Below are positions 53,573 to 60,257 of a stretch of DNA of 60,257 nt, piece after piece; position 1 is the first letter of the stretch, and each line of letters opens with the position of its first letter. A program made the position numbers and the translations under genes. This DNA comes from Bordetella parapertussis. Lineage in GTDB: Bacteria > Pseudomonadota > Gammaproteobacteria > Burkholderiales > SG8-39. The notes below the pieces were generated by a model that did not search any database, was not told the origin of the DNA, and saw only the letters and a program-made list of their open reading frames with translations. The stretch is taken from positions 1 through 60,257 of the forward strand of contig CAMAXP010000027.1 of NCBI GenBank assembly GCA_945862265.1, written 5' to 3'.

Positions 53573-54354
53573 CCCTGAAAATCCCTGCGCCAACGGAACC
53601 ACCGGGATTCGGCCAGGCCGAGTGCGCCATCCATCAGGGTCAGCACTGCAACAAGGATGAAGGTCCAGGCGATGATGCCGGCGGAATCGAAGACTTGGTT
53701 CATCGTATACATGGCCGCGCCAATCCCGGTGCTGGCGCTCAGAGCCTCGGCGAAGACAGCGATGCGCCCACCGAAGCTCAGCGCGACCCGTAGACCCGTA
53801 AAGATGAATGGCGTCGCGGCAGGAATGACCAGCATCCGAAGCATTCCCGCGGTGGTCGGACGAAGCGCGCGGACCATGTGGTAGAGCTCGTGCGGGATCG
53901 CCCGAACGCCGTCGTATGTGTTCGTCGCAACGATCGGGAAGACAAGCACGAACATCATGAACCAGACGCGCAGTTCCGTGGATCGGAACCAGATTATCGC
54001 CAATAGCACCCAAGTAAGGGCGGGCACTCCCATCACGAATTTCAGCGCGGGCATGAGGAGATTCTGGGCGCGCGTCGACATCGCAATTGTGATGCCGAGG
54101 GAAATCCCGACGAGCGATGACAGGAGGAAACTGCCAAGAATTCTCTGCAACGTCGTCAAGACCGTCATCCAGGTGGCCTTGTCTTCCAACAGCACCACCC
54201 CTTTCTCCACAACTTTGGGGATACCGGGGAAGATGTATTCCGGGATGTAGGCCGAGCTGACCTGCCACGCGACCAGCAACAATCCCAGTGACACGGCTGC
54301 GTATTTCAGATCCAGGATTTGCCGCCAGAGACCCCGTAGCATCTGCATGATCAA
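53569..54354 (-). CDS. ABC transporter permease (SsuC/TauC-like)
   Basis: This 261-residue protein has about six membrane helices and the EAA loop MVRALRPTTAGMLRMLVIPA, which couples it to the ATPase. ALSASTGIGAAMYTMNQVFD lies near the C-terminus. Start and stop overlap the neighbours by four bases (ATGA) on both sides, so stoichiometric translation with ATPase and flavin reductase is likely. It should import the aromatic substrate of the operon. Confidence 0.86.
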   Translation of the reverse strand: MIMQMLRGLWRQILDLKYAAVSLGLLLVAWQVSSAYIPEYIFPGIPKVVEKGVVLLEDKATWMTVLTTLQRILGSFLLSSLVGISLGITIAMSTRAQNLLMPALKFVMGVPALTWVLLAIIWFRSTELRVWFMMFVLVFPIVATNTYDGVRAIPHELYHMVRALRPTTAGMLRMLVIPAATPFIFTGLRVALSFGGRIAVFAEALSASTGIGAAMYTMNQVFDSAGIIAWTFILVAVLTLMDGALGLAESRWFRWRRDFQG

Positions 54355-55130
54355 AGCTCGGAATGCTCGTCAATGACCCGGAATATCTCGTCGCGTAGAG
54401 CGACTCGCATCGAATCCCAGGCGGCCTCATTTCTCAGGGTAGAGAGGTCATACGTCTTGAGCACTTTGGCAGGACGGCCCAGCACCAGAAGGCGTGTGCC
54501 TATATCCAAGGCCTCGCTGATGTTATGCGTGACGACGATTGCTGCTTTGTGCGTTTCGGAGATGAGGCTGAGGCATTCCTTCCGCAGTTCCTGGGCGGTC
54601 ACTTCATCCAGGTGCCCGAAGGCTTCGTCAAGAATTACGACCAGCGGTTCAAGGACGAACGCCCGGCAAATGGACACCCGCTGGCGCATGCCACCGGAAA
54701 GTTGATGGGGGTAGTAGTTTTCCCAAGCCTCGAGTCCAACTCGGCGCAGCCACGGTCTCGCGGCAGCATGTCGCGCCTCTCGGGGCTCTCCGGCAGCTTC
54801 CAAGCCAAGCGCGGCATTCTCGATCACCGTGCGCCAGGGCAGCAGCCGATCGGTCTGGAACACCGCGGCGACACTCCGTCGCATGCGAGCAAAGTCGCCC
54901 GAAGGCGACATGCCATCGATGAGGATTTCGCCCGACGAGGGTTGCTCTAAGCCAAGAAGCAGATTGACCAGGGTCGATTTGCCGCACCCGGTCTTGCCGA
55001 CAATGCACAGGACTTCGCCTGGTCCGACGCTGAAAGACACGTCGGCAACGGCAAATCGGTCCCCTTTACGCGCCCCATCCTCAAATGGAAATGCCTTGCT
55101 TACGGCATTTACCGCGACGACCTGCCCCAT
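54351..55130 (-). CDS. ABC transporter ATP-binding protein (SsuB/TauB-like)
   Basis: This 259-residue ATPase has Walker A GKTGCGKSTLVNLLLGL (about residues 41-57), signature LSGGMRQRVSICRAFV, Walker B VVILDEAFGHLD and the switch His in IVVTHNISEAL. The usual EP of Walker B is EA here (LDEAF), a tolerated variant with the catalytic Glu kept. It lies 18 bases after the receptor gene and overlaps the permease gene. Confidence 0.88.
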   Translation of the reverse strand: MGQVVAVNAVSKAFPFEDGARKGDRFAVADVSFSVGPGEVLCIVGKTGCGKSTLVNLLLGLEQPSSGEILIDGMSPSGDFARMRRSVAAVFQTDRLLPWRTVIENAALGLEAAGEPREARHAAARPWLRRVGLEAWENYYPHQLSGGMRQRVSICRAFVLEPLVVILDEAFGHLDEVTAQELRKECLSLISETHKAAIVVTHNISEALDIGTRLLVLGRPAKVLKTYDLSTLRNEAAWDSMRVALRDEIFRVIDEHSEL

Positions 55131-55148
55131 GGAAATGGACTCGGGCTG

Positions 55149-56201
55149 CTACAGGAAAATCGCATCAGTCGGCATCTTCTCGATCAGGCCGGCTTTGCGA
55201 TAGGCTTCCAACTCCACGAGGATCTCGCGCTTCATTTCCCCAACGGGTTTGGCGGTATGGATCGTCCGCAGACCGCTCGCCGTTCCTGTCACATATTCGA
55301 CAGAACCGACCGCCTCGGCGAGATTGGCGCCGCCGTTTGCCGTCGGAAGGGCCAGCAGCTTTACGGCTTCAGCGCCCTTGTTCGTAAAGAATTCGGCGGC
55401 ATCCCGGTACGTTGCGACCACCTTGTCCACAACGCCCTTGTTCTTGTCCAGCCAATCGGTGCGCACAGCCTGATATTGGTAACACCGCGGAATGCCGATG
55501 GCTTTGGAGAACTCCGTGCTTGCGTCGAACAGGATGCGGTAGTCGTTCGGGGCGTCTTGCAGCAATTTGATCGCGTGCTCAAACAAAAGGACCGCCGCAT
55601 CAAAATCGCCGCGCTGCAGCCTGGGAAGGGCCTGGAAGAAGTCGACCGAAGTCAACGTGGTGTCCTTTTCAAGGTCGATTCCAGCAGTGCGCAGTGCAGC
55701 GCTCACGTAAGCAAATGCAAATGAGGCCCGGCCTACGGCGATACGCTTTCCCTTCAGGTCGGCAAGGCTTTTGATGCCGGAGTCGGTGCGAACCACGACG
55801 GGGACCGGCCAGTGAATCGTCGCTTGCACGAGCTTGAGCGGAACTCCCTTGTTGAACAGATTCGCGAATACGTTCAACCCACCGAAGTCGATGGATTCGT
55901 AGGCTCCGCTGACGAAATCGTTATAGAAAGCGTCCGATGTGGGGCGCAGCTCCCAGCGCAGATTCCATCCGTGCTTCTTGTCCAGGCCGTTCTTCTTGAT
56001 GATGACCTTGGAATGGCTGCTGATGGACGGCCCCGGGAAGCTAACGACCCCCAAGACAGGGTCGGCCGCGTGGGCCACGCCAGGAATCAGTTGGGAGGTA
56101 AGGCCGGTCGCGGCTGCCGCACCAGCTCCTTGCAAAAGCCTGCGACGTGTACCGGAAAAACTGCCGGTGGCGAAGGGGTTCTTCGAGCGATCCGAATTCA
56201 T
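55149..56201 (-). CDS. Tat-exported ABC substrate-binding protein (NMT1/SsuA-like)
   Basis: This 350-residue receptor carries a twin-arginine signal TRRRLLQGAGAAAATGL at about residues 18-34, then the periplasmic protein with FPGPSISSHSKVIIKKNGLD and ESIDFGGLNVFANLFNKGVP. Tat export is unusual for this receptor family, which mostly uses Sec, and suggests it folds before export. TTGGAG precedes the ATG. It is the first gene of the eleven-gene aromatic operon and is divergent from a TetR regulator. Confidence 0.85.
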   Translation of the reverse strand: MNSDRSKNPFATGSFSGTRRRLLQGAGAAAATGLTSQLIPGVAHAADPVLGVVSFPGPSISSHSKVIIKKNGLDKKHGWNLRWELRPTSDAFYNDFVSGAYESIDFGGLNVFANLFNKGVPLKLVQATIHWPVPVVVRTDSGIKSLADLKGKRIAVGRASFAFAYVSAALRTAGIDLEKDTTLTSVDFFQALPRLQRGDFDAAVLLFEHAIKLLQDAPNDYRILFDASTEFSKAIGIPRCYQYQAVRTDWLDKNKGVVDKVVATYRDAAEFFTNKGAEAVKLLALPTANGGANLAEAVGSVEYVTGTASGLRTIHTAKPVGEMKREILVELEAYRKAGLIEKMPTDAIFL

Positions 56202-56327
56202 ATTTAGTCTCCAAGGAGGGGCGGCAGCAAGGCGGATTGCTCAAAATTTATACGAATTCCAGAAATGCGTCTACTTTTCGTTCAAGATAGGATTTCATTC
56301 CTGTTCGCTCCGTTCAGAGATTTCTCA
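56202..56327. other. Divergent intergenic region of the aromatic operon and its TetR regulator
   Basis: About 126 bases separate the first operon gene from the TetR gene. A TATAAA (minus strand, 56247-56252) is a reasonable -10 for the leftward operon, with a weak GTAGAC 16 bases before it. I do not find a strong palindrome, so the TetR operator is not identified. Confidence 0.4.
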
Positions 56328-57008
56328 ATGTCCGTGGACCCAACTCGCCGGCTTAGACGCGTTACGCGCAGACGTGGCGAAATAATGGCGATCGCAAAGA
56401 AGATGTTTCTTGCACGCCCCTACCCCCAGGTCAGTGTGGAAGAAATTGCCCTCCAGGCAGGCCTCTCCAAGGCCACCGTCTACAGCTACTTCAAAGACAA
56501 GCTCGATATCTATTCGGCGATCATCCTCACAGACGCGAAATTGCTCTCCAATCGTATTCAAGAGGCGCTCGATCCGGCACGGTCTACCGCGGATAACCTC
56601 CGCGCAATGATGCGGGCGTATCTGGATTTTTTTCTCGAGCACCCGGAGTATTTCGAAAAGCTTTCCTGGTTTTACTTCCCTGGACGGGAGCGGCACTTAT
56701 CCAAGCGGTTGGTCAAAGAGGTCGGAAGCTACTTTGGTACTGCACCGGCATCGATCGAGAAGTGCCTGCAACTCGGAATTGAGCGCCGTGAATTACGATG
56801 TAAAAGTACAAAGTCGGCCGCGTTGGTGATCTACAGCCAATGGCTGGGCCTAACCTACCTCGCCATCGCCAATCCGAAGCTTCATCCCGATTTCGATGCC
56901 TTGGCCGATGCCGCCTGCGACCTGCATCTGACAGGGTTGCTGCCAGTGGCCACGAAGAGCGGGCCACATAGCAAGGGACAAAGAGGCCGCGGGGACCGGG
57001 TCAAGTAA
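56328..57008 (+). CDS. TetR/AcrR family transcriptional regulator
   Basis: This 226-residue protein has an N-terminal TetR helix-turn-helix: RRRGEIMAIAKKMFL, VSVEEIALQAGLSKATVYSYFKDK (read as two abutting pieces, about residues 28-52). A longer helical ligand domain follows with YLDFFLEHPEYFEKLSWFYF. The frame opens 21 codons earlier; I start at MSVDPTRR because TetR proteins begin just before the helix-turn-helix. It probably represses the divergent aromatic operon and is released by a pathway compound. Confidence 0.86.
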   Translation: MSVDPTRRLRRVTRRRGEIMAIAKKMFLARPYPQVSVEEIALQAGLSKATVYSYFKDKLDIYSAIILTDAKLLSNRIQEALDPARSTADNLRAMMRAYLDFFLEHPEYFEKLSWFYFPGRERHLSKRLVKEVGSYFGTAPASIEKCLQLGIERRELRCKSTKSAALVIYSQWLGLTYLAIANPKLHPDFDALADAACDLHLTGLLPVATKSGPHSKGQRGRGDRVK

Positions 57009-57059
57009 AACGTATGCTCGGCCTCTGCATGTGGATGGCCGCGTAACTTGCTGCCGCGT

Positions 57060-57093
57060 CTGACTAGCAGACTTACTCCTCTGTGACGGACTG
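57060..57093. repeat. Left copy of a 34-bp direct repeat
   Basis: This stretch matches 58286-58319 at 32 of 34 positions (core CTGACTAGCAGACTTACTCC). On the minus strand it reads as the end of a small frame, SVTEE and stop, directly after the hydrolase gene. The other copy encodes the recombinase C-terminus SVTVE and stop. It could be an attachment site or the fossil 3' end of a second recombinase. Confidence 0.65.
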
Positions 57094-57123
57094 CATCTGG
57101 TAGTAGGTAACGTTCGCCTTCAT

Positions 57124-57996
57124 TCAGTTTGCTTTAAGGAAATCAAGCACGTCTTGATACCCTCTTTTTGTGATCTCTGGATTTGATTCATTTGTATTCG
57201 TGCATCCCCTACCTTTGCATGCAGGTGGTGAATGGAAAGAGTACGTATTGCCGTGATCCCAACCATGGGTAGCATTCTCGTACTTCACGATTGAAAACAC
57301 CTTCCTTTGCGCTTCATTCGTGATCTGATTCACGAAGCTGGCGCATGTATTCGAGTCCTTATCGTCGTAATCGTCGCGCGTGCCTATGAACAGCTTGATA
57401 GGAGCGCCGCTCCACGCTTGAAAAGACTCTTTCGGAAACTCTCTAAAGGTCTTAGTAGGATTCCCCTTCGCAGATACCTCGAATATCCAGCAAACGGGAT
57501 ACAACGAGGCATGTGCTTTGAATGTTGTTCCGCTGTCATTCATCGTCTTGTTAGCCCACTCTGTCCCAGCCAGAATGGTCAACTGGGCGCCAGCTGACTG
57601 TCCCATGACGTAAATGCTGGCAGGGTCTATGTCTGCGCGTTTCGCCAGAAACTTCAGCGAGGCAAAGACTTTTGACAGATCGTTGTATCTATCCCCACCC
57701 CCCACTGACCTAAAGATTCGCGGTTCGAGTGTCACGTAACCATTTGCGGTAAACACGTCCGCGTACTGCTTTGTTCGTCCCGCACTCCAGCCACCTCCAT
57801 CATGCAGAATCACAACGGCCCTTCTATTTCCTTCTTTTGTGGGCGGTCTAAGCACTGCTTCAAGTTCGTTGGTTTTTCCTGCGACTGTTTTGTATTCATA
57901 CTCGACGACCTTTTCCTGGCCATAGGCAAGGAATGGAGCCGCCACAAAAAGTGACGCGACTAATACTGAGCGTGTTAGACCGAATTTCACAGTCAC
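57124..57996 (-). CDS. Secreted alpha/beta hydrolase (BD-FAE/dienelactone hydrolase-like)
   Basis: This 290-residue protein has a Sec signal ending FLAYGQ (about residue 26). The oxyanion motif is VVILHDGGGWSAGR, with Asp in the place of Gly in the usual HGGG. The nucleophile is the Ser of YVMGQSAGAQLTILAG, and a candidate His lies in YENATHGWDHG. Cysteines are more frequent than in neighbouring genes. GC is clearly lower than in the chromosome core. It stands alone between two copies of a 34-bp repeat, which suggests it is cargo of a mobile element. Substrate is unknown. Confidence 0.78.
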   Translation of the reverse strand: MTVKFGLTRSVLVASLFVAAPFLAYGQEKVVEYEYKTVAGKTNELEAVLRPPTKEGNRRAVVILHDGGGWSAGRTKQYADVFTANGYVTLEPRIFRSVGGGDRYNDLSKVFASLKFLAKRADIDPASIYVMGQSAGAQLTILAGTEWANKTMNDSGTTFKAHASLYPVCWIFEVSAKGNPTKTFREFPKESFQAWSGAPIKLFIGTRDDYDDKDSNTCASFVNQITNEAQRKVFSIVKYENATHGWDHGNTYSFHSPPACKGRGCTNTNESNPEITKRGYQDVLDFLKAN

Positions 57997-58285
57997 CCCT
58001 CATTTTTCTTCGATCAAGATAGCAGGAAGAATTTGGCGCCTACGAATTTTCACTTTATAGCCGCAGACCGTCTTTTCCTAGTGCGACCCGCTCAGTTGAA
58101 GACTCAGAAGTTTTACCCTAGGTTTCAATCTGAGACGCCGTTTTCGCCGTATGCCTTTAGCGAAGAGCGGATAGACGTGCTCCGCTGTCAGCGCCAATCC
58201 CTTGCTAGACAGGGCGCCTTCTTCCCTAAGCGCCTTAGTGGTCAGCCTAAAAGTGCAGTGAAGTGCTGTCGTAGAGTCAAAATTA
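57997..58285. other. Gene-free stretch between hydrolase and repeat
   Basis: This 289-base segment has no convincing gene. A short plus-strand frame here lacks a ribosome site and family character. It must include the leftward promoter of the hydrolase. I see no RNA gene or clear operator. Confidence 0.45.
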
Positions 58286-58319
58286 CTGACTAGCAGACTT
58301 ACTCCACTGTGACGGAATG
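58286..58319. repeat. Right copy of the 34-bp direct repeat, overlapping the recombinase 3' end
   Basis: See 57060-57093 for the match. Here the repeat covers the last six codons and stop of the serine recombinase and the 13 bases after it. A repeat located at the end of an integrase gene is typical for attachment-site cores. Confidence 0.65.
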
Positions 58320-59804
58320 GACGGATTCTGTTGGCGGCACCGTCGCCCTTCTCAAATGCTTTTTTGTTGGAGAGGGGTCCCTCCGTGGTTCGACTGCTTC
58401 GATTCCGTGTGGTTGGTGAGTGCCCCAGTGCCAGAGCAAAGGTGCCTCTGTCACTGGCTCAGAGGTTGCGATTCGGTCCAGCACACGCTCAGACCACTCC
58501 ACATTGAGACGGTGCTTTCCATTGCCGTTGTCAAAATGCACGGTGATTCTGTCAATGACGTGGCTGATCAGAACCTTCTTCTCCTCGCCTGACAGCACAT
58601 CGATTTGCTCCGGCGACATCCAAGTGAAACCTTCTGGCGACATCCCATCACTGTCATCAAGGGTCAGTACCCCTGAAATAGGATGAACACTGGATTCGAG
58701 GGATCTTTCCCGGATCATCGGCAGCATCGACTTGATCACACCCCAGACCACTTGGTCTGTCTTTGCTATGTTGATTGACCGAATCATTGTACAACCGTTG
58801 CCTCTCTTCCATTTTGCACGGTCAGGATCGAGGTTCTTCCACGCTCGTTCCTTTTTGACGCAGTAGTAGACATGTTGATGTCCTGCTTTGTGCGTCCGAC
58901 CTCCCATCATGGATCCGCAGTGACCGCATTCTAATAGCCCCCTCAGCAAATAGAAGTGCTTGGTGGAACCCGACGTCGAACCCACACCACGATTTCGCTC
59001 TCGGTTTTTCTGCCTCCGGTCTTGAGCGATCTGAAAGAGATGGGAATTGATGATCACAGGGGTCTGAATCCGCACGGTCTCCCCAACCATCTTGTCGGTG
59101 TAGTGGAAATGTCCGCTATAGACCGTGTTTCTGAGAATCAACTGGATGGATCCGAGCGACCAATGGGAGTTTCCACGCCGTGTCATCACCCCATCCGTGG
59201 ACAATCTAGATTGGATTTCCTTGACCGACACCGCATGGCAATACCAGTCATAGATTTTCTGAACCCATTCGCTCTCAAAGGGGTCAATTTCAAGCACTCG
59301 ATTGCTCACTCGATAGCCAAAGGGCGGTGGTCCTCCCTTCCAATTGCCCTGCTGAACCTTTTGGAAACGCCCAAGACGAGAACGCTCCGCACGGATTCGA
59401 TTGTCGTACTGACTGATTTCACTGAGGATGCCAAGCATCAGGTCATCCACGGGATTCTTCAACGTCATCTGACCTGAGGCGGTGTGAAGTGTCACCCCAA
59501 ATGCCAGCAATTTGTATCGAATCACCGCCCATGTCTGTTGGTTTCGGGACAATCGGTCGGCGTTGTAGACAAATAGGTGCTTGACTTGCCCTGACTCGAT
59601 TAACGCCAGAAGACTGACAAGCACCGGGCGGTTGTTCAGGTCATCGTGGAAACTGGATTGCCCGCCTTCATTCCACAGACGGCATTCAAACCCCAATTCC
59701 GCCGCTTTGCGGATCCCTATTTGTTTCTGATTCTCCAAAGAAGTGCCTTCCTCTTGTTGGATCACGGAAGACACACGGGTGTAGATGTGAAGGATGGTTG
59801 TCAT
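58299..59804 (-). CDS. Large serine recombinase (site-specific integrase)
   Basis: This 501-residue protein has an N-terminal resolvase domain with catalytic Ser in YTRVSSVIQQEEGTSLENQK (residues 8-27). Conserved Arg residues lie in NADRLSRNQQTW and AERSRLGRFQ. A Recombinase domain follows (GGPPPFGYRV), then a zinc ribbon with CGHCGSMMGG and the Cys in YYCVKKER. The length and order match large serine recombinases that integrate phages, ICEs and SCCmec-like elements. I use the ATG before TTILHIYTR; the frame extends ten codons more. Its 3' end lies within a 34-bp repeat. Confidence 0.9.
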   Translation of the reverse strand: MTTILHIYTRVSSVIQQEEGTSLENQKQIGIRKAAELGFECRLWNEGGQSSFHDDLNNRPVLVSLLALIESGQVKHLFVYNADRLSRNQQTWAVIRYKLLAFGVTLHTASGQMTLKNPVDDLMLGILSEISQYDNRIRAERSRLGRFQKVQQGNWKGGPPPFGYRVSNRVLEIDPFESEWVQKIYDWYCHAVSVKEIQSRLSTDGVMTRRGNSHWSLGSIQLILRNTVYSGHFHYTDKMVGETVRIQTPVIINSHLFQIAQDRRQKNRERNRGVGSTSGSTKHFYLLRGLLECGHCGSMMGGRTHKAGHQHVYYCVKKERAWKNLDPDRAKWKRGNGCTMIRSINIAKTDQVVWGVIKSMLPMIRERSLESSVHPISGVLTLDDSDGMSPEGFTWMSPEQIDVLSGEEKKVLISHVIDRITVHFDNGNGKHRLNVEWSERVLDRIATSEPVTEAPLLWHWGTHQPHGIEAVEPRRDPSPTKKHLRRATVPPTESVHSVTVE

Positions 59805-59832
59805 GAACAGACCATCCCCTGAAATAGGGTTC

Positions 59833-59871
59833 AAGACAACGGGGTTTTTCGCTCAAATCACCTGTTGTCTT
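59833..59871. promoter_or_regulatory. Inverted repeat between the recombinase and the small divergent gene
   Basis: AAGACAAC (59833-59840) and GTTGTCTT (59864-59871) form perfect 8-bp arms 23 bases apart in the divergent promoter region. It may be an operator controlling both genes. No regulator is encoded in the visible part of the element. Confidence 0.35.
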
Positions 59872-59926
59872 CAAAAAGGATTGAAGGGACGGTTGCCTTT
59901 GTCATCACCTTTAAAGGAGAAATTCA

Positions 59927-60136
59927 ATGACAAAAGCGATCGAACAAGCACTTGCCCTGGTCCCTGTGACTAAACCAAAGACGCTCAATCCTGTGGTTCA
60001 ACGGCGCACCAGATTGCTGAAATCCATTCGCAGGCAGCAAACCATGGTCCAGTCGTACAAGGCAGGGGAGAAAACCCAGCGGACATGGTTCTGGATGAAT
60101 GAGGAGGGCGTAAGCGTCCGGTCAAGGCCGTCTTGA
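59927..60136 (+). CDS. Small hypothetical protein of mobile-element type, probably 3'-truncated
   Basis: This 69-residue basic protein is preceded by a strong AAAGGAGA ribosome site six bases before the ATG. KTLNPVVQRRTRLLKSIRRQ and KTQRTWFWMNEEG give it the character of small accessory proteins found beside recombinases. The last residues (VSVRSRPS) look unrelated, and the sequence after about 60108 resembles a different element read from the other strand. So the true C-terminus is probably lost at a junction. Function unknown. Confidence 0.55.
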   Translation: MTKAIEQALALVPVTKPKTLNPVVQRRTRLLKSIRRQQTMVQSYKAGEKTQRTWFWMNEEGVSVRSRPS

Positions 60137-60257
60137 CACGGAGTTAGGCGAGTTGATTTCGTCGATGAAGCGTTCTTCGTTCCATGCGATAGCGATGGCT
60201 GCGTCCAGGCGCACGAGGAGGTCGCGCAGGCTCTCACCCTGCCGACGCTGCAACATG
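60122..60257 (-). CDS. C-terminal part of an unidentified mobile-element protein (runs off the right edge)
   Basis: Read leftward, at least 44 codons are open, containing GESLRDLLVRLDAAIAIAWN and EERFIDEINSP, stopping with TGA at 60122-60124. The 5' end lies beyond the window, and an ATG at 60254-60256 is internal or coincidental. The acidic, helical end resembles proteins of accessory regions, but I cannot name a family. It overlaps the end of the small gene at 59927 and supports a junction there. Confidence 0.45.
   Translation of the reverse strand, partial: MLQRRQGESLRDLLVRLDAAIAIAWNEERFIDEINSPNSVSRRP

Noticed and set aside
53573..54430. Upstream extension of the flavin reductase frame to about 500 residues
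   Set aside because: The extension has no flavin-reductase character and overlaps the permease gene; the ATG at 53570-53572 matches the family start.
58033..58293. An 86-codon frame between the hydrolase and recombinase
   Set aside because: No ribosome site, no family features, and it runs into the repeat.

Overview
This window looks like a high-GC betaproteobacterium of the Burkholderiales type. Reasons: four intact and two broken tripartite-tricarboxylate (Bug/TctC-type) binding-protein genes with no TctAB membrane partners, the fused mutase IcmF, SlyX, and a HtrA protease, all with strong GC bias at third codon positions. I see no rRNA, tRNA or CRISPR array. The two ends (about 1-2,000 and 57,000-60,257) are visibly less GC-rich and carry mobile-element genes.

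Layout. (1) 1-1,887: the end of an IS4-family insertion sequence abuts and truncates an RloB-like TOPRIM gene whose partner, an RloA-like AAA ATPase, is intact. This is a disabled-looking defence pair. (2) 2,102-14,790: mostly housekeeping and general metabolism: a DUF1653 protein, a RhlE-type RNA helicase, SlyX, an S4 protein, a lone molybdenum hydroxylase large subunit, peptidase E, a quinone-reductase-like MDR, ketopantoate reductase, IcmF and a PAS-PAS-GGDEF diguanylate cyclase. (3) 14,803-23,336: small-molecule catabolism: class II aldolase, ACMSD-like amidohydrolase, Bug receptor, 2-hydroxyacid dehydrogenase, and an ABC importer with an amidase in one operon. A Bug gene fragment lies here.

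(4) 23,333-34,539: a copper/silver island read leftward. A periplasmic set (DUF2946-like protein, His-tailed protein, TolC lipoprotein, multicopper oxidase, cupredoxin, CusF) is followed by a cusCBA-type efflux operon. A MerR/CueR-type promoter with a 19-bp spacer precedes the first gene and a perfect FNR-type box precedes the efflux operon, yet no metal regulator is encoded in the window. Gene fossils mark both edges: a truncated nucleotidyl-cyclase gene on the left and an in-frame Bug::cupredoxin chimera on the right.

(5) 34,733-44,299: an EthD-like protein with a cupin-hydrolase fusion, an IclR regulator with a clear palindromic operator, Bug receptor plus SDR, Bug receptor plus carboxymuconolactone-decarboxylase-like protein, a CrtI/PYROXD2-like oxidoreductase, a NYN ribonuclease-like protein with a probable OST-HTH tail, and an enolase-superfamily enzyme. 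A frameshifted rhuM and a HtrA/DegQ protease follow.

(6) 46,808-56,201: the most coherent system, an eleven-gene leftward operon that appears to capture, import and degrade an aromatic compound (SsuABC-like importer, flavin reductase, FAD monooxygenase, VOC dioxygenase, alpha/beta hydrolase, Rieske oxygenase alpha and beta, Bug receptor, YciI protein), with a divergent TetR regulator. Its substrate is not evident. (7) 57,000-60,257: a large serine recombinase, a secreted hydrolase bracketed by a 34-bp repeat that overlaps the recombinase 3' end, and two small mobile-type ORFs at a junction.
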